A program made the translations under genes and the position numbers. From the NCBI GenBank assembly GCA_026874595.1, contig CM049315.1, positions 59,892,889-59,956,888 on the forward strand: a DNA stretch of 64,000 bases. Reading direction: 5' to 3'. Source of the DNA: Sipunculus nudus. Its lineage: Eukaryota > Annelida > Sipuncula > Golfingiida > Sipunculidae. Positions 62,301 through 64,000 of this stretch are shown here, one piece after another (position 1 is the first letter of the stretch; each line of letters starts with the position of its first letter). The notes beneath the pieces were generated by a model that was given only the letters and a program-made list of their open reading frames with translations, made no database searches and was not told the origin of the DNA.

Positions 62301-63560
62301 CTCACCCATATCTATACATATACCAAGTTTGGTAAAGATCCGTGAAATATTTTTTGAGTTATTGTGTCCAAAAGAATCCCTGCGGCGGCGGCGGCGCGAC
62401 CGTGCCTAAACCATAGTATCTCCAGACTATGTCTGGCGATACAATAATCTATTTAAAATAATAATAAATCTAAGTTAATCAAACTTATAATAGCAGTACA
62501 AAAAGCAAAATAAACTTATTCATAAAGTGTTCAAAACTGTATTGTACTACAAGATACATTAATATCATATTCCTTAATTATGAAACACACTTGTTGAAGT
62601 GCTTTATGTAGTTAACGTTACAGTAAAACAGTAATAGTGTGTGATGGTGTATGTGTGTGTGTAGACATTGTGTACTACAGTAATTTCTGTTTATTTCCAA
62701 ACATACACTCATGTTCCATTAGCCTGCTTATAAATACATATGTACTCACCGTGTATACTATATTTCCAAGGAATACATAATCTCCTATTTGCCCATTCTT
62801 AAAAGCAACATCTGGAATGGTAGGAATCACATTAAAATAATAATAATAATAATAATGAAACATGACATCTATGTCTTTTGCAATTATGACATCTCACTCT
62901 GAAGACACTATCTTATAATTATGTACGGTGAACATGCTTGAATCATATATCAAAATGACAGTATACAAACTACTCTCTAAGGTCCAGCTTGTCTTCTGGG
63001 CCTGGACAAGAAGTGTTAGTATTATGTATTGTTACATAAACATTTTGCTCAGGGAAAAACACTGAACCCATGTCCAAGGCACACATGTCCAGCATTCCAA
63101 CTGCTTTGCTAGAAATGCAAGCTCCACAAGCAAGACAGTTCAGTCTGCTTTTATATGCACCCTGTAACAGTATGTACATGAAAAGTCCACAGACATCACT
63201 TCCTAATCAAGTCTACCTAACGTCTATAAAAAGTCTCATTATTAAATCCCCCAGCAGGGAGCCACCATATACCACAACAACTACAAGTACAAAGCATTAG
63301 TAATTTCTCAATATCAAATATATACAACCATTAAACAGTTAGCATGAAAAACTTGTAATTGTGGCTAAGGATAAACTTCTGGCAGTATTTCCATGGTCCA
63401 CAAAACCTGCCAGTAAATGCTGTATTTGTCAGATACTGTTCCATTATTGTTACTTGTTCTTTACAATAATTTCAGTCTTACCTTTTTCTAATGAGAGCAG
63501 TGTCATCCAGAAAAGTAATATGGAATGGTATATAGCATTCAACATCCACAACCAGAAGAT
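28198..63560 (-). CDS. P4-ATPase phospholipid flippase, ATP8A class (3' nine exons; 5' part outside window)
   Basis: Nine exons in gene order: 63482-63560, 62750-62811, 59330-59386, 57288-57395, 56999-57087, 50648-50749, 46306-46388, 34182-34225 and 28198-28251. All junctions are GT-AG and all phases agree, giving the last ~225 residues. Family members flip phosphatidylserine and phosphatidylethanolamine to the cytosolic leaflet of Golgi, endosome or plasma membranes, with a CDC50 partner. The visible part has four hydrophobic helices (TM7-TM10) with hallmarks such as FVVVTVCLKAGLETS and IFWMGLILIP. A cytosolic tail follows with LTETARLLRNVF, the autoinhibitory HGYAFSQ, and an ending close to VRAYDTTQPKPEGN. 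This tail order is diagnostic of ATP8A1/ATP8A2; invertebrates usually have one such gene. The catalytic P, N and A domains lie outside the window. Introns reach 12 kb and are full of repeats. Confidence 0.94.
28430..28475 (+). repeat. Family A 5'-end-like fragment
   Basis: 'caagggacctatgggtca' + 'cggcgctcagctg' matches the start motif of copy A3 near 35506. No other end is found nearby. Confidence 0.5.
29099..30967 (+). mobile_element. Family C element with ~180-bp tandem core
   Basis: Starts ACTAGATGTGTCGGAACGAC: hairpin stem GTGTCG/CGACAC (29106-29120, loop GAA), then arm ATGCCCCCGCC (29123-29133). The matching arm GGCGGGGGCAT is at 30957-30967. The core (about 29195-30880) is some nine to ten tandem copies of a ~180-bp unit with 'tcaaaagtaggtcaac', 'cgaactcgatctgtaactgg', 'caccaaaaatcaggcc' and 'aatatctgcaggcattg'. 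A GGAAGGAC microsatellite precedes the 3' arm. No protein coding. Layout matches pearl/Helentron-type mollusc elements. Confidence 0.85.
30968..31539 (-). other. Flippase intron, nothing recognised
   Basis: AT-rich unique-looking sequence. Confidence 0.5.
31540..32908 (+). mobile_element. Family A copy A2, internally duplicated
   Basis: Two successive partial copies (about 31540-32115 and 32160-32908) repeat the 'ccatggtcaaagttgggc', 'tttgggcccataact' and 'ggcagtc' blocks. The second ends with a GGACAGACAGATGGACAGAC tract and the 31-nt hairpin at 32878-32908. Confidence 0.75.
33156..33720 (+). mobile_element. Family D fragment, copy D3 (degenerate)
   Basis: Starts ACTAGACATTTCCTGGCATC like D1/D2 but lacks the right half of the hairpin. 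Contains the D core phrases 'aaggtcaaggccactctca', 'cattagtttttgacttataa', 'ggtggtgccaccag' and 'gatttttgga'. Confidence 0.65.
34182..34225 (-). CDS. Flippase 44-nt exon carrying the autoinhibitory GYAFSQ motif
   Basis: 44 nt between TTACAG and GTACGA, preceded by a ~12-kb intron and followed by a ~5.9-kb intron. With one base from the previous exon it reads HGYAFSQEEGGVVPQ. In ATP8A and yeast Drs2 proteins the GYAFS/GFAFS motif docks in the nucleotide-binding region and holds the enzyme inactive. The length is not a multiple of three, so skipping it shifts the frame. Confidence 0.92.
35506..37410 (+). mobile_element. Family A copy A3, possibly full length
   Basis: The start block 'caagggacctatgggtca' + 'ctgtgctcagctga' near 35506 and the end hairpin (37380-37410, ...tcagctgagcta) share an inverted GCTCAGCTGA. 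The body 36440-37410 aligns with A1 throughout. A GGACGGACGG microsatellite is at 37311-37365. The 35550-36440 part is not matched elsewhere in the window, so it could be intervening DNA. Confidence 0.65.
36493..36534 (+). repeat. G-run block in family A copy A3
   Basis: GGTGGGTTGGGTAT then fourteen G, then GGGG and GG runs. Counterpart of the block at 54-106. Confidence 0.7.
37411..43589 (-). other. Long part of flippase intron, no gene seen
   Basis: AT-rich, no exon or clear repeat family recognised. Contains a CTCF-like motif at 42251. Confidence 0.5.
42251..42264 (+). promoter_or_regulatory. CTCF-like motif
   Basis: CACCAGAGGGCAC (42252-42264) fits CASYAGRKGGCRS without mismatch. Confidence 0.3.
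43590..44060. repeat. ~50-bp minisatellite, about nine copies
   Basis: Unit 'tatacttactgaaagtataa' + 'tacttaggctaaggtgaaat' + 'gggcttgact'. Copies decay toward the right end. Confidence 0.9.
44474..45386 (+). mobile_element. Family D copy D1
   Basis: ACTAG start, hairpin at 44486-44502 (TGGCATC/GATGCCA, loop AGA), arm around 44507 (ATCCCCAGA), and matching TCTGGGGAT at the right end (45375-45383). The core shares 'gacttataattctcaca', 'ggtggtgccacc' and 'aaggtcatgatccc' phrases with D2 and D3. Non-autonomous. Confidence 0.75.
46306..46388 (-). CDS. Flippase exon (C-tail, LLRNVF segment)
   Basis: 83 nt between TTTCAG and GTAAGT. With flanking partial codons it encodes R-LTETARLLRNVFTRST, then a polar PRVQGQPDQQQ. 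It matches the conserved LTERAQLLKNVF-type element of the ATP8A tail. Confidence 0.92.
46818..47873 (+). mobile_element. Family B copy B2
   Basis: CTAGAATATGGGTAGTCG start, hairpin 46829-46847 with one mismatch, arm GTATCCGCCAAAA and closing arm TTTTGGCGGATAC (47861-47873). The core has four GGTGGCGCCAC-type palindromes (near 47087, 47215, 47403 and 47556). Confidence 0.8.
47874..48773 (-). other. Flippase intron, nothing recognised
   Basis: No exon or repeat family seen. Confidence 0.4.
48774..48974. repeat. Interlocked inverted repeats (A-B-A'-B' order)
   Basis: Segment A (48774-48816) is inverted at 48868-48910, about 43 bp with scattered mismatches. Its loop B (48815-48856, including AACAAAAAGCTTGTCCC) is inverted downstream at about 48937-48974 (GGGACAAGCTTTTTGTT). 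Confidence 0.7.
48975..49760 (-). other. Flippase intron, nothing recognised
   Basis: No exon seen; the open frame at 49208-49516 has no recognised similarity. Confidence 0.4.
49761..50570. repeat. Higher-order minisatellite, ~122-bp unit of four ~30-bp monomers
   Basis: Monomers share 'ctgta...acactgtgttttat' and differ by TTGGCTGTAG or TTGCCTGTAG starts and by GATGTAC, GCCTTAC, GTGTACAC or TCCTTT. The four-monomer block repeats about six times at 121-123-bp spacing. The last monomers (after about 50490) are degraded and end about 80 bp before the flippase exon at 50648-50749. Confidence 0.9.
50648..50749 (-). CDS. Flippase exon (proximal C-tail)
   Basis: 102 nt between TTGTAG and GTAAGA. 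Encodes IKRAFSKSLMEDVQEREQAN and a short acidic/proline stretch, then VIRATTK. The charged segment fits the juxtamembrane tail of ATP8A proteins. A ~6.2-kb intron rich in minisatellites separates it from the previous exon. Confidence 0.9.
50885..51489 (-). other. Flippase intron, nothing recognised
   Basis: No exon or repeat family seen. Confidence 0.4.
51490..51850. repeat. ~49-bp minisatellite, array 1
   Basis: Unit 'gacatccatgtacaaacg' + 'gacattatatgacaagtg' + 'gcagagcagtatg'. The same unit returns at 54310-54720. Confidence 0.9.
51851..53292 (-). other. Flippase intron, no gene seen
   Basis: Nothing recognised; a CG-richer patch with TGACGTCA lies near 52265-52300. Confidence 0.4.
53293..53338. 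repeat. (TA)n microsatellite
   Basis: About 46 bp of TA repeats. Confidence 0.92.
53339..54143 (-). other. Flippase intron, nothing recognised
   Basis: No exon or repeat family seen. Confidence 0.4.
54144..54310. repeat. ~167-bp near-palindrome centred at 54226/54227
   Basis: The two ~83-bp arms are inverted copies with roughly a dozen mismatches. The central 50 bases (TTCACAGATCAGGCGAGTGC and its inverse) are perfect, with no spacer. Probably a foldback element; it abuts the second 49-bp array. Confidence 0.85.
54310..54720. repeat. ~49-bp minisatellite, array 2
   Basis: Same unit as 51490-51850, with a shortened ~43-bp subtype containing 'acaaacagcagtatatgac'. All long open frames here arise from the repeat. 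Confidence 0.9.
54770..55115. repeat. 33-bp minisatellite
   Basis: Unit close to 'tatcaccattacaaagc' + 'tctgtcactctccagg', about ten copies. Because 33 is a multiple of three, frames stay open for over 120 codons on both strands. Confidence 0.9.
55116..56998 (-). other. Flippase intron with a CG-richer, CCAAT-containing patch
   Basis: The patch 55740-56420 is less AT-rich than its surroundings. It contains AGCCAATCAG (55887-55896), inverted CCAAT motifs near 56238-56300 and a CTCF-like motif. No exon recognised. Confidence 0.4.
55831..55844 (+). promoter_or_regulatory. CTCF-like motif
   Basis: CACCAGATGGCGG (55832-55844) fits CASYAGRKGGCRS without mismatch. Confidence 0.3.
56999..57087 (-). 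CDS. Flippase exon (TM10)
   Basis: 89 nt between TTGTAG and GTAAGT. Encodes DKHILGCGIFWMGLILIPFT then SLLRDFAWK plus two bases of a Val codon. Matches TM10 and the start of the cytosolic tail. Confidence 0.94.
57288..57395 (-). CDS. Flippase exon (TM9) next to an exon-derived minisatellite
   Basis: 108 nt, 36 codons in phase 0, between TTTTCAG and GTATGT. Begins FSHLSIWGSIISWFLFLIVY and ends near PEMVGM. A second AG five bases inside the exon would break the frame, so the first acceptor is used. The sequence immediately upstream in the gene is a ~71-bp tandem array made of this acceptor and the first ~22 exon bases. Confidence 0.95.
57396..58800 (-). repeat. ~71-bp minisatellite derived from the TM9-exon splice acceptor
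   Basis: About 20 units. In gene orientation each reads ...GTGTTACTATATTTCAG then TTCAGTCACCTGTCAATC, TGGGTGGAATGGACTACAGT and on into the next unit. The acceptor and first ~22 exon bases equal the true exon start at 57395. Two subtypes alternate: one keeps the exon-like CACCTGTCAATCTGGG; the other has CATCTGTCTATCTGTTAGG. Confidence 0.93.
58801..59329 (-). other. Flippase intron, nothing further recognised
   Basis: AT-rich; no extra exon seen. Confidence 0.5.
59330..59386 (-). CDS. Flippase exon (TM8)
   Basis: 57 nt between TTGCAG and GTAAGT, 19 codons in phase 0: FVVVTVCLKAGLETSAWTF, almost identical to the TM8 segment known in ATP8A proteins. Confidence 0.95.
59809..60878 (+). mobile_element. 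Family B copy B3, interrupted by another element
   Basis: CTAGAATATGGGTAGTCG start at 59809 and closing arm near 60866-60878 (degenerate TTTTTGCGAATAC). The core is shorter than in B1/B2 but includes 'caggtggcaccaccag' and 'gtttcggaaatatttgtcca'. The hairpin is split by the insert at 59837-60307. Confidence 0.75.
59837..60307. mobile_element. 471-bp inverted-repeat element inserted in B3
   Basis: The ends AGTGTTCGAAATACT (left) and AGTGTACAAAATACT (right, reverse complement) match at 13 of 15. Flanked by GCGACT (59831-59836 and 60308-60313); uninterrupted copy B1 has only one GCGACT followed by ACGTGTATCC, so it shows the empty site. The inside has several GGTGCAC/GTGCACC blocks in both orientations. 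Probably a hAT-like MITE. Confidence 0.75.
61154..62442 (+). mobile_element. Family D copy D2
   Basis: ACTAG start, hairpin 61167-61183 (TGGCACC/GGTGCCA, loop GCA), arm GTATCGCCAGACA (61186-61198), closing arm TGTCTGGCGATAC (62430-62442). The core is three ~330-bp repeats with 'aaggtcaaggccactct', 'gacttataatgctcacag', 'ggtggcgccacc' and 'gatcttcg'. A CGG-rich tract precedes the closing arm, as in B1. Confidence 0.82.
62750..62811 (-). CDS. Flippase exon (TM7-TM8 loop, start of TM8)
   Basis: 62 nt between TTCCAG and GTGAGT. With the base from the previous exon it reads DVAFKNGQIGDYVFLGNI then VYT, matching the exoplasmic loop and the start of TM8. Ends in phase 0. Confidence 0.9.
62812..63481 (-). 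other. Flippase intron
   Basis: Short intron between the TM7 and TM7-8 loop exons; an (ATA)n tract lies near 62836-62856. No other feature. Confidence 0.6.
63482..63560 (-). CDS. Flippase exon (TM7)
   Basis: 79 nt, 26 residues plus one base of the next codon. Flanked by TTTCAG and GTAAGA-type sites. Encodes IFWLWMLNAIYHSILLFWMT, a hydrophobic helix matching TM7 of ATP8A proteins. This is the first flippase exon recognised from the right edge. Confidence 0.88.
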
Positions 63561-63954
63561 CTGAAAGATTAACACTATGTGTCAGCATTATGTAAACTCA
63601 CAAACAGTGCTCCACTAGTGGAATTCTAAGTGCTCTTACACAATAATTACCATGGAAATGCTCAGTTACACATTTACACATATTTTCATGCAAGTGCAAT
63701 CATCAAATATGTTCATGTAATCATGAGTTGAAGCACTCGGCCATGGCCTGGTGAGAATGTAAAGGCATGCTTATTGAAACATGCACAGATCTTTTGCCAA
63801 GTCTGTGTGACTTTGGGAAAGTAATGATCTGACCTTTTCCTTCAAGGCAAAGATTACAGCTTCCACAGGGGAGCTTTCTCAGGGGTGTACGCTTGAAGAT
63901 CATTCAACTCAAAATCACTTGGAGAGTCCTCCAACATGCAACACCAAAGACATG

Positions 63955-63961
<7 letters not shown>
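63561..63961 (-). other. Flippase intron, right edge
   Basis: No further exon recognised; the 60-codon frame at 63721-63903 does not resemble the ATPase. Confidence 0.5.

Positions 63962-64000
<39 letters not shown>
63962..64000. repeat. (TA)n microsatellite at window edge
   Basis: TA repeats run to the end of the window. Confidence 0.9.

Noticed and set aside
63721-63903. Cys-rich 60-codon frame as the next upstream flippase exon
   Set aside because: Sequence does not fit the P4-ATPase region expected before TM7.

Overview
The window is animal nuclear DNA, most likely from a mollusc and possibly a bivalve. Coding sequence is sparse: fifteen short exons separated by GT-AG introns. The rest is AT-rich DNA packed with (TA)n tracts, minisatellites and non-autonomous transposable elements. 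Several elements have a tandem-repeat core, short inverted arms and GACGG-type microsatellites, like the pearl/Helentron-derived elements known from bivalves. The mollusc assignment is inference; no ribosomal or mitochondrial marker is present.

Two protein genes are supported. (1) On the + strand, a complete HMGB-type chromatin protein of 201 residues (CDS 7061-10941, five coding exons, an inferred non-coding first exon near 4530-4589, poly(A) signal at 11824). (2) On the - strand, the 3' part of a P4-ATPase phospholipid flippase of the ATP8A class. Nine exons between 63560 and 28198 encode transmembrane helices 7-10 and the C-terminal regulatory tail; the 5' part lies beyond 64000. The genes are convergent, with about 16 kb of repeat-rich DNA between them. 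They have no obvious shared pathway.

Layout: 1-955 family A repeat; 1505-2818 Mutator-like element with 9-bp target duplication; 3080-3745 small inverted-repeat element with 8-bp duplication; 4113-4589 putative HMGB promoter and first exon; 7040-11850 HMGB; 14150-15650 family E element; 15906-19080 three nested inverted-repeat elements; 19788-20892 family B; 22563-23570 a 43-bp minisatellite; 28198-63560 flippase, whose introns hold families A, B, C and D and six minisatellite arrays.

The most unusual points are these. A ~71-bp minisatellite in a flippase intron (57396-58800) is built from the 3' splice site and first coding bases of the adjacent exon, giving about 20 tandem decoy acceptors. 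Repeat families B, C and D share one plan: ACTAG-type start, hairpin, 11-13 nt inverted arm, tandem-repeat core, matching arm. There is also a triple nest of transposons, and a 44-nt exon that alone carries the flippase autoinhibitory GYAFSQ motif. No transposase, reverse transcriptase, helicase, tRNA, rRNA or CRISPR array was recognised.
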